A stretch of DNA of 64,000 nucleotides from Jiella sonneratiae. GTDB lineage: Bacteria; Pseudomonadota; Alphaproteobacteria; Rhizobiales; Rhizobiaceae. Shown one piece after another: positions 1 through 8,404 of the stretch. Made by a program: the position numbers and the translations under genes. The stretch is from the NCBI RefSeq assembly GCF_017353515.1, contig NZ_JAFMPY010000006.1:62001-126000 (forward strand), given 5' to 3'. The notes under the pieces were generated by a model. It was not told the DNA's origin. It saw nothing but the letters and a program-made list of their open reading frames with translations, and ran no database searches. How positions within the stretch are numbered: the first letter of the stretch is position 1; every line of letters starts with the position of its first letter.

Positions 1-2547
1 CATCCGCACCATGGCGGGATCGGGCCTGACCTCCGGACTGAAGGCGCCGGAGCGCTTCGGCACGCCCGTCAGATAGCGGGCGATCGTCTCGTCCGGCACC
101 TTCGGATCGAGCATCATCGCCTTGAGCTGCTCGTAGGAGATCCGTTCGCCCTCGGCGGCGGCTGCGGCCGCGGGTATCCCGTTGCCGGTGCCCCCGCCCG
201 CGCCGCGAACCGCGCCTTCGTGCTGCGACGCGGCGCCGCGCCCCCCGCGCGCCGAGGCGAAGACGATGTCGGCCTCGTTCGTGACGACGCGGCTTCCCAC
301 CCTTTCGCGGACGGATTCGGCGCTGGCGCCGGCGGGGCTGCCGGCGGCGGCCGCGAAGGCGTCGCGCTGGCGCAGCGTGCCGAAATCGAGGCCGGTGATC
401 GCCTCGAGCTCGGCGATCGCGATCTGCTGCGGCCTGAATTCGACGAGCCCCTGGTCCAGCGCGGCCTCGCGCGCCAGCCCGGCGATCTGGTCGGCCTGGC
501 TCAGCCGGAAGGCGAGGGCGCTCACCTTGGTCTCGCTCTCCGGGAAGATCACCAGCTTCCAGAAGGCCGCGGGGACGAAGAAGTCGTGCCGGTACGGCCG
601 GTCATGCTCGGTGAAGACCGGCCCGTTCATCACGCTGAGCCGCCGCTGCGACTGGCCGGCGAGCCGGGCGACGGCGTTTTCGAGATTGCCCCAGAGCATC
701 AGGCCCTTGCGGCTGGCGAGCCGGGACTGGTTGAAGATCTCGTGCTGCGGCGAGCAGTTGGTGAAGTGGAACGTGTCGTCGTTGGCGCGTTCGGCCTCTT
801 CCGTGCTGTGTCCCCAGGCGGCGTCGGCGCGGCGCACCAGATGGCCGCGATCGAGCGGGTTGTCGCGGTAATAGCTGCCGTCCGCCTGCAGCGCCGCGGC
901 GAGGCGCGGATCGAGATACCAGCGGTCCGAACCCTCGCGGCTCTGCTGGAAGGGCGCGGCGCCGTCGATGTTGACCGCCGAGACATAGGCGAGCCGGCGC
1001 CGCTCGTTCATCATCACGCTGTAATGATGGTATTTCAGCTCCGGACCCGACGCGGTCGCGGCGAGCGGGCCGTGGCTCGCATCCCTGAGGGTCGGCAGCG
1101 GCACGGCCTCGCCGAGAAAGACCGGATCGTAGCCGACTCTGTTCTTGTAGTCCGGGTCCGACGGGTCGGGCCGGCCGCTTTCGGTCGCGGCGACGGGAAG
1201 CGCGTCTCCGCCGCAGGTTGCACGGGGCCCCACCACGGGCTTGTCGCGCGAGACGGACCCTGCCGAGAGCGCACCGCCCCCGGATATTCCGCCTTCCGGA
1301 CCACCATCGTGCCGACCACGCGAAGGGCCGTCGTCCGTTGCGCGATCGCCGCTCCCGCCGGCCTGCGGCGTCTCGCCAGGCCGGTCATCCGGCTGCGTCT
1401 CGCCCGGCACGTCGGTGATCGGGGTCGGGTCCGACATCGCCTTCTCGGCGCGCTTCTTGGCGGCCTCCGGCCGGCCCTGCAAGGCCCAGGTCGCCAGCGC
1501 TTCGTCGCGAACCGCATCCATCGCCGGGTCGAGCGGAACGTCGCGGATGAAGTTGACGAGCCGCGAGACCCTGATGCCCTCGTTGGCGACCCAGACGATC
1601 CGGTCGGGCGAATCGCCCTGGCGCAGGACGACGCCGCCGGCGTCGACGAGTTCGCCGTTGGCGTCGGTCTTCGGCACCGAGGAATGATGCAGCGCCACCA
1701 CCTCCCACTGGTCGTTGAAGACCGGCGAGCCGGACGAGCCCTGCTCGGTGTCGCTCTCGTAGTGGAAGAAGATGTCGAGACCGTCGCCCTCCGGCAGGTC
1801 GAGAAGCCGGTTGTTGCGGATCACCACTTCCTTCGGCCGTCCCGCCGGGTGCTGGACGATGTTCAGGGCCTCGCCGACGCGGGCCTTGCCCTCGTCGCCG
1901 ATCAGCGGCAGCAGCATGGCCGTGTCGAGCGTCGTGCCGCTCTGCGACGTCTTCTCGATGGCGACGAGGGTGAAGTCCAGCCGCGTGTCGGTGAGGAAGA
2001 AGTCCTGCGGGCGAAACAGGAAGGTTTCGACGGGCCGCGGCACGCCGACCTCGTTCGGCTCGTAATACAGCTGAAAGCGGCTCGCGCTCGCCTCCTGCGG
2101 GCTCGCGAGCACGTGGTGGTTGGTCATCACCAGGCCGGGCGCCACCAGGAAGCCGGTGCCGTTCGGCTGGCCGCCGGTGGTGATCCGCCCGACGCAGTCG
2201 GCGGCGACGAGGCCGAGCTCGAAGAACTCGATGGAGAGGAGGTCCTTGGTCTCAAGGATCCGCTCCTCGGCCGCCCTCCCGATGTCCTCCGGCCGCCAAG
2301 CCCGGGCACTGAAGCTCTCACGAGCCGAGATCGTCTCGCCGTCGTCCGTCTTCTTCGCGGTCGCCGCCCACTCGTCGAGGCGGTTCACGCGCTTGATGAC
2401 GCGTTCCTGCTTGTCGGCCTCGATGATGGCGCCGCGTTCGAGCGCCCGTTTGCGCCGCTCGCGCTCTTCCGTCCGTTGCTTCCAGCGTTCGGCCGCCCGT
2501 TTCGCCCGGTCGATGGCGTCGGCGTCCAGGAACTCGCGATTGGCCAT
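1..2547 (-). CDS. Trypsin-like serine protease fused to DNA/RNA non-specific endonuclease (partial)
   Basis: The frame is open from ATG at 2547 to the left edge of the window, 849 codons with no stop, so the C-terminus is missing. Residues 1-90 are charged and helical and carry no signal peptide, so the protein is probably cytoplasmic. Residues about 105-310 form a V8/trypsin-type protease: the catalytic triad is readable as TNHHV (H145), LDFTLV (D191) and GSSGSP (S272). A linker rich in Gly, Pro and Asp follows (about 360-450). Residues about 530-690 match the NUC (Serratia nuclease-like) fold, with the DRGH motif at 566-569 and a downstream NCSPQ..FNQ metal/substrate motif. After that comes a low-complexity Ala/Gly tail. 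Role is inferred: the protease may process or unleash the nuclease, as in predicted conflict effectors. The gene is divergent from ftrA. Both active sites look intact. Confidence 0.85.
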   Translation of the reverse strand, partial: MANREFLDADAIDRAKRAAERWKQRTEERERRKRALERGAIIEADKQERVIKRVNRLDEWAATAKKTDDGETISARESFSARAWRPEDIGRAAEERILETKDLLSIEFFELGLVAADCVGRITTGGQPNGTGFLVAPGLVMTNHHVLASPQEASASRFQLYYEPNEVGVPRPVETFLFRPQDFFLTDTRLDFTLVAIEKTSQSGTTLDTAMLLPLIGDEGKARVGEALNIVQHPAGRPKEVVIRNNRLLDLPEGDGLDIFFHYESDTEQGSSGSPVFNDQWEVVALHHSSVPKTDANGELVDAGGVVLRQGDSPDRIVWVANEGIRVSRLVNFIRDVPLDPAMDAVRDEALATWALQGRPEAAKKRAEKAMSDPTPITDVPGETQPDDRPGETPQAGGSGDRATDDGPSRGRHDGGPEGGISGGGALSAGSVSRDKPVVGPRATCGGDALPVAATESGRPDPSDPDYKNRVGYDPVFLGEAVPLPTLRDASHGPLAATASGPELKYHHYSVMMNERRRLAYVSAVNIDGAAPFQQSREGSDRWYLDPRLAAALQADGSYYRDNPLDRGHLVRRADAAWGHSTEEAERANDDTFHFTNCSPQHEIFNQSRLASRKGLMLWGNLENAVARLAGQSQRRLSVMNGPVFTEHDRPYRHDFFVPAAFWKLVIFPESETKVSALAFRLSQADQIAGLAREAALDQGLVEFRPQQIAIAELEAITGLDFGTLRQRDAFAAAAGSPAGASAESVRERVGSRVVTNEADIVFASARGGRGAASQHEGAVRGAGGGTGNGIPAAAAAAEGERISYEQLKAMMLDPKVPDETIARYLTGVPKRSGAFSPEVRPDPAMVRM

Positions 2548-2857
2548 GATGCGTCACCCGAAAGCTTCGCGGGCGAGAAGCGGCTCACCCGAAATGACCT
2601 TACGGCAGGCCGGGCGTTTCGACAATGATGAATTGTATAAAGATACTGTTGCAGCGCAGCGGCGATTGCGTGAAGCCCGGCGGCGGCGCGCCGATCCGCG
2701 TCGTCCTCAAGCCAGTGCGTGCCGGCCCCGCGGCCCGCTCACCCCCTGCCGACGACATTGCGAAATTGTAATGCGAGCGAAACTGTCAGGATTAGACGGC
2801 AGGGTATATCCCTCGCTGCGACCCGCTCGGGCGGGCCTCACTGTGAGGAATGAGACT
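2548..2857. other. Intergenic region between protease-nuclease and ftrA (divergent promoters)
   Basis: No convincing gene lies in these 310 bases. The stretch 2630-2660 is unusually AT-rich for this genome and holds a TATAAAGATACT-like element with a GTAT/ATAC inverted repeat. The stretch 2760-2785 contains two GCGAAA repeats separated by 14 bases close upstream of ftrA; it is a plausible place for an iron-responsive operator, but I cannot assign it to Fur, Irr or RirA. The ftrA start is preceded by GTGAGGAATG, a modest ribosome binding site. Confidence 0.4.
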
Positions 2858-3379
2858 ATGGTCAAAGCACGTATCGCGGCCTGGGCGGTCATCGCCTCGG
2901 TGGCCGCAGGTCCGGCGTCCGCCACCGAATTCTACATGGGCGAACCCGTCGTGAAGGACGGGATGCAGCTTTCGCCCGCCTATCTCACCGGCATCACCAT
3001 GAGTGCGATGGCGCCCGGGATGAGCCGGGCCAAGGACGCGGTCCATGTCGAGATCGACATCCACGCCACCGCCAAGGAAGCCCACGGCTTTCCGCCGGAT
3101 GCCTGGATCCCCTATCTCGGCGTCAAGCTGACGGTGGCCAAGGCCGACGGCTCCTACAGCGAGACCAAGACCCTCGCGCCGATGACCGCAGCCGACGGCC
3201 CGCATTATGCCAACGACTTTGCCATGCACGGCCCCGGCACGTACAAGGCCACCTACGTCGTTGCGCCGCCCTCGGTGAACGGCTTCCTGCGGCATGTCGA
3301 CAAGGCGACCGGGGTTCCCGACTGGTGGAAGCCGATCACCGTCTCGTGGACCTTCGACTATCCCGCCAAGCACAGCTGA
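2858..3379 (+). CDS. ftrA: Periplasmic iron-binding protein of the Ftr system (P19/Tp34 family)
   Basis: A 173-residue exported protein with a Sec signal peptide ending near ASA-TEF (residue 22). The mature part is the P19/Tpd (Tp34) family: a Met- and His-bearing beta-sandwich, with MAPGM, the HVEIDIHATA strand and a DWWKP loop near the end. Family members bind Fe(II) or Cu(II) in the periplasm and feed an FTR1-type permease. It is the first gene of a three-gene operon with a cupredoxin and the permease. ATG at 2858 places the signal peptide correctly; the longer upstream reading in the same frame is a shadow of the neighbouring gene. Confidence 0.88.
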   Translation: MVKARIAAWAVIASVAAGPASATEFYMGEPVVKDGMQLSPAYLTGITMSAMAPGMSRAKDAVHVEIDIHATAKEAHGFPPDAWIPYLGVKLTVAKADGSYSETKTLAPMTAADGPHYANDFAMHGPGTYKATYVVAPPSVNGFLRHVDKATGVPDWWKPITVSWTFDYPAKHS

Positions 3380-3384
3380 ACGGA

Positions 3385-3413
3385 CCGCCCTTTCCGCGAC
3401 GTGGGAAGGGCGG
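3385..3413 (+). terminator. Hairpin between ftrA and ftrB (attenuator or mRNA-stabilising stem)
   Basis: CCGCCCTTTCC pairs with GGGAAGGGCGG across a 7-base loop, one mismatch in 11 pairs. It begins 6 bases after the ftrA stop and has no U-tract. It is more likely to set ftrA mRNA above ftrBC, as is usual for binding proteins, than to end transcription completely. Confidence 0.45.
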
Positions 3414-3451
3414 CAAGACCAACCGAATTCGGAGAATTGGAGAAGACGACG

Positions 3452-3790
3452 ATGACCGCCCTCCTGCGATCCGCCGCCCTTTCGCTCTGTGTTGCCGCCG
3501 TCGCCGCTCCGGCGCTGGCCGCGGACGTGCCGACCTTCGAGGTCACCCTCAAGGACCACAAGTTCTCGCCCTCCGAGATCGAGGTGCCGGCCAACCAGCG
3601 CTTCCAGATCAAGCTGACCAACGCCGACGCCACCGCCGACGAGTTCGATTCCACCGACCTGCGTGTCGAGAAGGTCGTGGGCGGCGGCCAGACCGGCGTC
3701 ATCCGCGTCCAGCCGCTGGTCCCGGGCCGCTATCAGTTCATGGGCGAGTATCACGCCGCGACGGCCCGCGGCATCGTGACGGCGAAGTAA
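3452..3790 (+). CDS. ftrB: Cupredoxin-like periplasmic protein of the Ftr iron uptake system
   Basis: A 112-residue protein with a Sec signal peptide cleaved near ALA-ADVP. The rest is a single cupredoxin fold: KDHKFSPSEIEVPANQ near the start, then a C-terminal half with VQPLVPGRYQFMGEYH and the terminal TARGIVTA strand. In characterised Ftr systems the cupredoxin partner is proposed to oxidise Fe(II) before import. The start at 3452 follows GGAGAATTGGAGAAG; an in-frame ATG-less upstream extension is possible but would precede the signal peptide. It lies 5 bases before ftrC. Confidence 0.82.
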   Translation: MTALLRSAALSLCVAAVAAPALAADVPTFEVTLKDHKFSPSEIEVPANQRFQIKLTNADATADEFDSTDLRVEKVVGGGQTGVIRVQPLVPGRYQFMGEYHAATARGIVTAK

Positions 3791-3795
3791 CCGCC

Positions 3796-4635
3796 ATGCT
3801 CGCAGCCTTCATCATCGTCTTCCGCGAGGTCATCGAGGCGGGTCTTGTCGTCGGCGTGGTGCTCGCGGCGACGCGCGGGCTTGCCGGCCGCAGCGGCTAC
3901 GTCGCCGGCGGCATCCTCGCCGGTTTCCTCGGCGCCTGCCTCGTCGCGGCCTTCGCCGGCGGCATCGCCGATCTCTTCGAGGGATCCGGGCAGGAGGCGC
4001 TGAACGCCACGGTGCTGTTCGTCGCCGTCGTCATGCTCGTCTGGCACAATGCCTGGATGGCCAGCCACGGCCGCGAACTCGCCCGGTCCCTGAAGGCGGT
4101 CGGCGAGGAGGTGAAGGCGGGCCGCCGCTCGCTGATGGCGCTCGCCATCGTCTGCGCCGTGGCGGTTCTGCGGGAAGGCTCGGAGGTGGTGCTGTTCCTC
4201 TACGGCGTCGCCGCGGCCGGCCAGACCACCGCCACCGGCATCATCGGCGGCGGGCTGATCGGGATCGCCGGCGGCGCGGTCGTCTCGGCGCTGCTCTATT
4301 TCGGCCTCGTGGCGATCCCGCTGCGCTATCTCTTCGGCGTGCTGACGGCGCTGATCACGCTGCTCGCTGCCGGCCTGGCGGCCCAGGCGGTGCGCTTCCT
4401 CGCCCAGGGCGGCTGGCTGAATGACTGGGTGACTCCGCTCTGGGACACCAGCGGCATCCTCTCCGAGGCGAGCCTGCCCGGCCGCGTCGCGCATGTGCTC
4501 TTCGGCTATGCCTCGCAGCCCTCGGCGAGCGAGCTTGCCGCCTATCTCGCGGTGATCGCCGTCATGCTCCTCGTCCGCTGGTTCGTCGGGCAGGAAGGCG
4601 GCTCGCCCCGCAAGCCGATGCAGGCCTCGTCCTGA
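3796..4635 (+). CDS. ftrC: FTR1-family iron permease
   Basis: A 279-residue inner-membrane protein with about seven hydrophobic segments. Both REXXE iron-binding motifs are present: REVIE at residues 10-14 and REGSE at 126-130. The family moves iron across the inner membrane in step with oxidation by a partner. The operon order ftrA-ftrB-ftrC matches the Brucella/Bordetella Ftr system, but the polyferredoxin FtrD normally encoded next is absent; tRNA-Trp follows instead. Confidence 0.9.
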   Translation: MLAAFIIVFREVIEAGLVVGVVLAATRGLAGRSGYVAGGILAGFLGACLVAAFAGGIADLFEGSGQEALNATVLFVAVVMLVWHNAWMASHGRELARSLKAVGEEVKAGRRSLMALAIVCAVAVLREGSEVVLFLYGVAAAGQTTATGIIGGGLIGIAGGAVVSALLYFGLVAIPLRYLFGVLTALITLLAAGLAAQAVRFLAQGGWLNDWVTPLWDTSGILSEASLPGRVAHVLFGYASQPSASELAAYLAVIAVMLLVRWFVGQEGGSPRKPMQASS

Positions 4636-4779
4636 CGGGCGAGGGGCTGCACGCGCAGGGCCCTGTGGCCTGAAAGAGGGACCTTCCGGGCCGCGCGGAC
4701 TCCCGCCCGCCGGCCCTTCGAAGCCGCGGAAGATTGCTGTTGCATCCGGGCCGCCGACGTTCTATCTCAGCGCGGCCGA

Positions 4780-4855
<76 letters not shown>

Positions 4856-4913
4856 TCGACCTCCAGCACCGCGACCCATCACCGACACATCACAGCAGGA
4901 TCGCCCAGGCGTC

Positions 4914-4927
4914 GTGACGGTCGTCAC
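4914..4927. promoter_or_regulatory. Inverted repeat upstream of the toxin-antitoxin operon
   Basis: GTGAC and GTCAC are perfectly inverted around GGTC, about 200 bases before the antitoxin start. It could be an operator, but nothing ties it to the antitoxin. The rest of 4856-5124 shows no gene. Confidence 0.2.
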
Positions 4928-5124
4928 AGTTCGCGTGCCGATCATCTTCCGCGCGTCGCATGGCGGCTCCGCCCTGCCGGAGCGGCGGGTCGATACGCTA
5001 TCATCCCACGTCCATGGTGATGCACGGCAATCCCGACGCAGATTGTCGGCGGCATCGGCCGATCGTCCGCGATAGGATGAGCCGCGGGATTGCCGCTGAT
5101 CCGATTGGGGATATTCTGCCGCCC

Positions 5125-5832
5125 ATGAACGAGATGACGATGCCACTCACCGTCCCGCTCGACGTCGGCTCCTATACCGCGGCGGAGGCGGCGCGCCTCC
5201 TGCGGACGCCGGCCCGGAATATCCGGCGCTGGATGCGCGGTCACAGATATGTCGCGGGCGACGCGATCCGCCAGGTTCCGCCGCTCTGGCAGTCCCAGCT
5301 TGCAATGTTCGAGGACAGCCTCGAACTTGGGTTTCGCGACCTCATCGAATTGCGATTTGTCAAAGCCTTCGTCGACGCCGGCGTCGGCTTGAAGGCGGTG
5401 CGTGGGTGCCTGGAATATGCGCGTGAATGCGTCGGCGACCCCTATCCCTTTTCCACGCGGCGATTTCAGACCGACGGTCGAACGATCTTTCTCAAGAGCA
5501 TCGAGCGATCGACCAGCAACGAGGCGCTTCTCGATCTCAAGACACGCCAGTACGTCTTCAAGGACGTCATCGAAAGGAGCTTCAAGGATCTCGATTTCGA
5601 CGACCGGACGGTCGCGAGATGGCGCCCTTTTCACGGCAAGGCTTCGATCGTGATCGACCCGTCCCGGGCCTTCGGGCAGCCGGTGGCGGCTCAGTTCGGT
5701 GTGCCGACCGTGGCGTTGGCCGATGCCGTCAAGGCGGAAGGATCGGTCGAGAAAGCCGCCCGACTGTTTCAGGTTCCGGCCGCCGTCGTGCGTGATGCGG
5801 CGACGTTCGAAGCGAGCCTCGAGGCCGCGTGA
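5125..5832 (+). CDS. VapB45-like antitoxin (HTH plus DUF433-type domain)
   Basis: A 235-residue protein. Residues about 10-40 read as a MerR-like helix-turn-helix (YTAAEAARLLRTPARNIRRW). The middle (about 65-150) is variable. The C-terminal half ends with a second small helical domain (VPTVALADAVKAEGSVEKAARLFQVPAAVV), the arrangement of DUF433-containing VapB45 antitoxins. It should bind its own promoter and neutralise the downstream toxin. The start is uncertain: ATG 5125 is chosen, with in-frame ATGs at 5077 and 5134. Its TGA overlaps the toxin GTG by 4 bases (GTGA), implying coupled translation. Confidence 0.75.
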   Translation: MNEMTMPLTVPLDVGSYTAAEAARLLRTPARNIRRWMRGHRYVAGDAIRQVPPLWQSQLAMFEDSLELGFRDLIELRFVKAFVDAGVGLKAVRGCLEYARECVGDPYPFSTRRFQTDGRTIFLKSIERSTSNEALLDLKTRQYVFKDVIERSFKDLDFDDRTVARWRPFHGKASIVIDPSRAFGQPVAAQFGVPTVALADAVKAEGSVEKAARLFQVPAAVVRDAATFEASLEAA

Positions 5833-6227
5833 AGGTTCTCGTCGACGAGAACCTTTCGCCGGCTCTCGCACATGCGCTCCAGGCCCTCTTTCAAGGCGAA
5901 CACACGATCGTCCATCTTCGCGAGAAATTCGGCCCCGGCGTCAAAGACGTCGAGTGGATACCGGTCCTCAGTTCCGAAGGACGGTGGGTGGTCCTTTCAG
6001 GTGATCGCCGCATCACCCGGAACGAGCTCGAATATCAGGCATTCAGAAACTCCCGGCTCATCGGCTTCTTCCTGTCGAGGGGGCTTCAGAAGGCCAAGGT
6101 CACGAAGCAGATGGAACGCATCCTCTTCCTGTGGGAGACGATCGAAAAGCAGGCCGCCATCGTTGCCGGGGGAGCGATGTTCGAGCTTCCGATGCGAAGC
6201 TCTCTGATCGAGCAGTTGAAGCGCTGA
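5829..6227 (+). CDS. VapC45-like PIN-fold toxin (Mut7-C/DUF5615-like)
   Basis: A 132-residue protein opening with MKVLVDENLSP, the signature of Mut7-C/DUF5615 PIN-like nucleases. Likely metal-binding acids are D6/E7, D40/E42 and D59 in the VVLSGDRRI segment. Proteins of this kind are RNA-cleaving toxins held in check by the antitoxin encoded immediately upstream. It starts with GTG overlapping the antitoxin stop. The length matches VapC45-type toxins and there is no sign of decay. Confidence 0.78.
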   Translation: MKVLVDENLSPALAHALQALFQGEHTIVHLREKFGPGVKDVEWIPVLSSEGRWVVLSGDRRITRNELEYQAFRNSRLIGFFLSRGLQKAKVTKQMERILFLWETIEKQAAIVAGGAMFELPMRSSLIEQLKR

Positions 6228-6249
6228 GCCGGAGGCTGCGCTCCGCCGC

Positions 6250-6672
6250 TCAGCCGGGCGCGACCACATGGCCCGCAGCGGTGAGCGCTTCGCTGGTCCG
6301 GCCGGCATTCTCGATCTTCACGAAGAGATGGTCGGTGTCGAAGCTCGAGACCAGGAAGACGCCGATGCCGGCCGCGGCCAGCGGCTCGAGCACCGCCGCC
6401 GCGATGCCGGTCTCGTCGAAGGCGAAGGGGCCGACGAAGGAAAAGCCGCACCAGCCGGCTTCCGACTGCGTGCCCTGCGGCACGCGCTCGGCGGCGCAGA
6501 GGATCGAGAGTTCGTCCGCGCTGCGGGAGATCGAGACGAAACCCTCGCCGTCGGCCCAGGCGGGGATCGCCGCATCGGGAGCAAGCCGGCTCACCGCATA
6601 GAGGTGCGGCAGCGCCCGCAGGGTGACGCAAACGGCCGGTGCGTCTTCCGGTGTCGCCCCCGCCACCGTCAC
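6250..6672 (-). CDS. ACT-domain protein (CASTOR/COG3603-like)
   Basis: A 140-residue cytoplasmic protein with two ACT-like halves. The second contains GFSFVGPFAFDETGIAAAVL and GIGVFLVSSFDTDHLFVK, typical of the small CASTOR-type ACT proteins thought to sense amino acids. No enzyme domain is attached. It starts at GTG 6672, whose GTGA overlaps the stop of the preceding secreted-protein gene, so it is the last gene of the minus-strand unit. A link to that operon's function is not evident. Confidence 0.72.
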   Translation of the reverse strand: MTVAGATPEDAPAVCVTLRALPHLYAVSRLAPDAAIPAWADGEGFVSISRSADELSILCAAERVPQGTQSEAGWCGFSFVGPFAFDETGIAAAVLEPLAAAGIGVFLVSSFDTDHLFVKIENAGRTSEALTAAGHVVAPG

Positions 6673-7490
6673 AAGGCCCGTTCGGCAGCACGGCCGAGCG
6701 CGAAGGCCCGCTGTTCGATCAGCGTCGGCACCTCGCAGACATAGCTCAGCGACTGGCGCCGCTCGTTGAAGACGCGGGTGTCCCAGAGCAGCTGCTGCCG
6801 TGCGTCGTCGAGCGCGGTCGGGTTGGCGGTCGGATTGTTCTGATGCGTCGAGAACGCCGTCGTCTCCTTGCGCAGCCGCGCCGCCAGCGCCTTCTGCTTG
6901 GCGCCGTAGCGCTCGATGCCGCTCATGATCTGGCTGCGTTCGGCATTCAGCCGGTCGAGCAGCAGGGCGACGAAGCGGCCGGCCCCGGTCTCCCGCTCGG
7001 CCTCCGGCAGGCCGCCGAGATAGTCCTTCACCGCGGCTTCGGCGTCGGCGAGCGGCGTGCGCCTCGCGCTGACCGTGTCGAGCAGCCGGCGAAGGGTCGG
7101 ATCGACCTCCACCTCGCCCGCGTCGGGAAGCGCCGGCCCGCCCCAGATCTGGCCGGCGGAAATGCGCTCGACCCGCCTCTGGATGCAGGGCCAGTCGGTG
7201 GTCGCCGGGGCCGGCGCCCTGGCGAAGTTCACCGGGTTCTGGGCCGCTTGACCGGATTTGGACGGCCCGGCCTCCGGCGCGGATTCGCCCGCCTTCGCGG
7301 CAGCGCCGCTGCCGGTGCCGACCGGCGCGTTGGTGGGGGCGGGGCCGGGGAGCACGAAGTCCTTCGGCACCTCGCGGGGCGTCGCGCCGTCCTGCGCGAG
7401 GACGAGGCCGGCTTGGGCAAAGAAGACGGCGGCGGCGATGGCGGCCGGGGCGATCCGCCGGGACCCGGCCGTCGGCGATGAAGTCATCAT
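6669..7490 (-). CDS. Secreted protein of unknown function
   Basis: A 273-residue protein with a Sec signal peptide ending near VLA-QDG, then a Pro/Ala/Gly-rich linker to about residue 95. The folded part begins with WPCIQRRVERISAGQIWGGP, a Cys-containing motif I recognise only as recurring in exported alphaproteobacterial proteins. The remainder is predominantly helical and charged. ATG 7490 is preceded by GGGAGGAAACCTC, a strong site. It lies downstream of the ABC exporter genes in the PQQ-associated cluster, so a periplasmic partner of that system is possible but unproven. Confidence 0.6.
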   Translation of the reverse strand: MMTSSPTAGSRRIAPAAIAAAVFFAQAGLVLAQDGATPREVPKDFVLPGPAPTNAPVGTGSGAAAKAGESAPEAGPSKSGQAAQNPVNFARAPAPATTDWPCIQRRVERISAGQIWGGPALPDAGEVEVDPTLRRLLDTVSARRTPLADAEAAVKDYLGGLPEAERETGAGRFVALLLDRLNAERSQIMSGIERYGAKQKALAARLRKETTAFSTHQNNPTANPTALDDARQQLLWDTRVFNERRQSLSYVCEVPTLIEQRAFALGRAAERAL

Positions 7491-7527
7491 GAGGTTTCCT
7501 CCCGTCTCGTGTCGTTGCCGCTCGAGG

Positions 7528-8379
7528 CTATTGCCGTTTGCGGCTGATCAGCCCGCGTGCCGGATCGTAGGCGAGGATCGCACCGCCGAGGAACACGATC
7601 GTGCAGCCGAGGACGATCAGGAACGCGTCTGTGTTGAACTGCCGGTAGAGCGCGAAGCGGATCAGTTCCACCGCATGGGTGAAGGGGTTGAACTGGCAGA
7701 TCCGGTAGAGCAGCGGGCTCGATTCCTGCACCCGCCAGAGTGGATAGAGCGCCGAGGACGCGAAATACATCGGGAAGATGACGAAGTTCATCACCCCGGC
7801 GAAGTTCTCGAGCTGCTGGACGAGCGACGACAAGAGCATGCCGAGCGCCCCGAGCATCAGCCCGGCGAGGAAGATCGCCGGCAGCGCGCTGAGATAGCCG
7901 AGCCAGTCCGGCCGGACCTCCCAGAACCAGGCGATGGCGAAGAAGACGTAGACCTGGACGACGCCGACGGCGACGCCGGCGAAGAGCTTCGAGCAGAGCA
8001 GATACCAGCGCGGCAGCGGCGAGACGAGCAGCGTCTTCATGGTGCCGGTCTCGCGGTCGTAGACCATGGAGAGCGACGACTGCATGCCGTTGAACAGCAG
8101 GATCATGCCGACGAGGCCGGGGGCGATGTAGACCTCGTAGAGGATGTAGGTCTTGTAGGGCGCGATGATCGAGACGCCGAGCACCTGGCGGAAGCCGGCG
8201 GCGAAGATGAACAGCCACAGCAGCGGCCGCACCAGCGCCGAGACGAAGCGCTCGCGCTGGTGGACGAAGCGCAGGCCCTCGCGCCAGACGATGCCGCCGG
8301 CGCAGATCAGATAGGCCGAAAGCGGAAAGCCGCGGCGCATCTTCGGGGCGCCGGCGGTGTCGATCATGGCGCCGCTCAC
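7528..8379 (-). CDS. ABC-2 type transporter permease, PQQ-dehydrogenase-associated
   Basis: A 283-residue membrane protein with six hydrophobic segments and the ABC-2 layout. Members of this subfamily (PedC-like) sit beside PQQ-dependent alcohol dehydrogenases with a matching ATPase, a binding protein and a beta-propeller, all present here. Its substrate is not known. The start is GTG 8379, chosen because GGAGGTGACGCG precedes it; ATG 8367 is an alternative. It lies 25 bases after the ATPase gene. Confidence 0.82.
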   Translation of the reverse strand: MSGAMIDTAGAPKMRRGFPLSAYLICAGGIVWREGLRFVHQRERFVSALVRPLLWLFIFAAGFRQVLGVSIIAPYKTYILYEVYIAPGLVGMILLFNGMQSSLSMVYDRETGTMKTLLVSPLPRWYLLCSKLFAGVAVGVVQVYVFFAIAWFWEVRPDWLGYLSALPAIFLAGLMLGALGMLLSSLVQQLENFAGVMNFVIFPMYFASSALYPLWRVQESSPLLYRICQFNPFTHAVELIRFALYRQFNTDAFLIVLGCTIVFLGGAILAYDPARGLISRKRQ

Positions 8380-8404
8380 CGCGTCACCTCCAAGAGCTCT
8401 CCGG

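Noticed and set aside
220-2628. Long plus-strand open frame of 802 codons
   Set aside because: It is the exact antisense of the protease-nuclease gene, whose catalytic motifs are all readable on the minus strand. The plus frame shows no domain.
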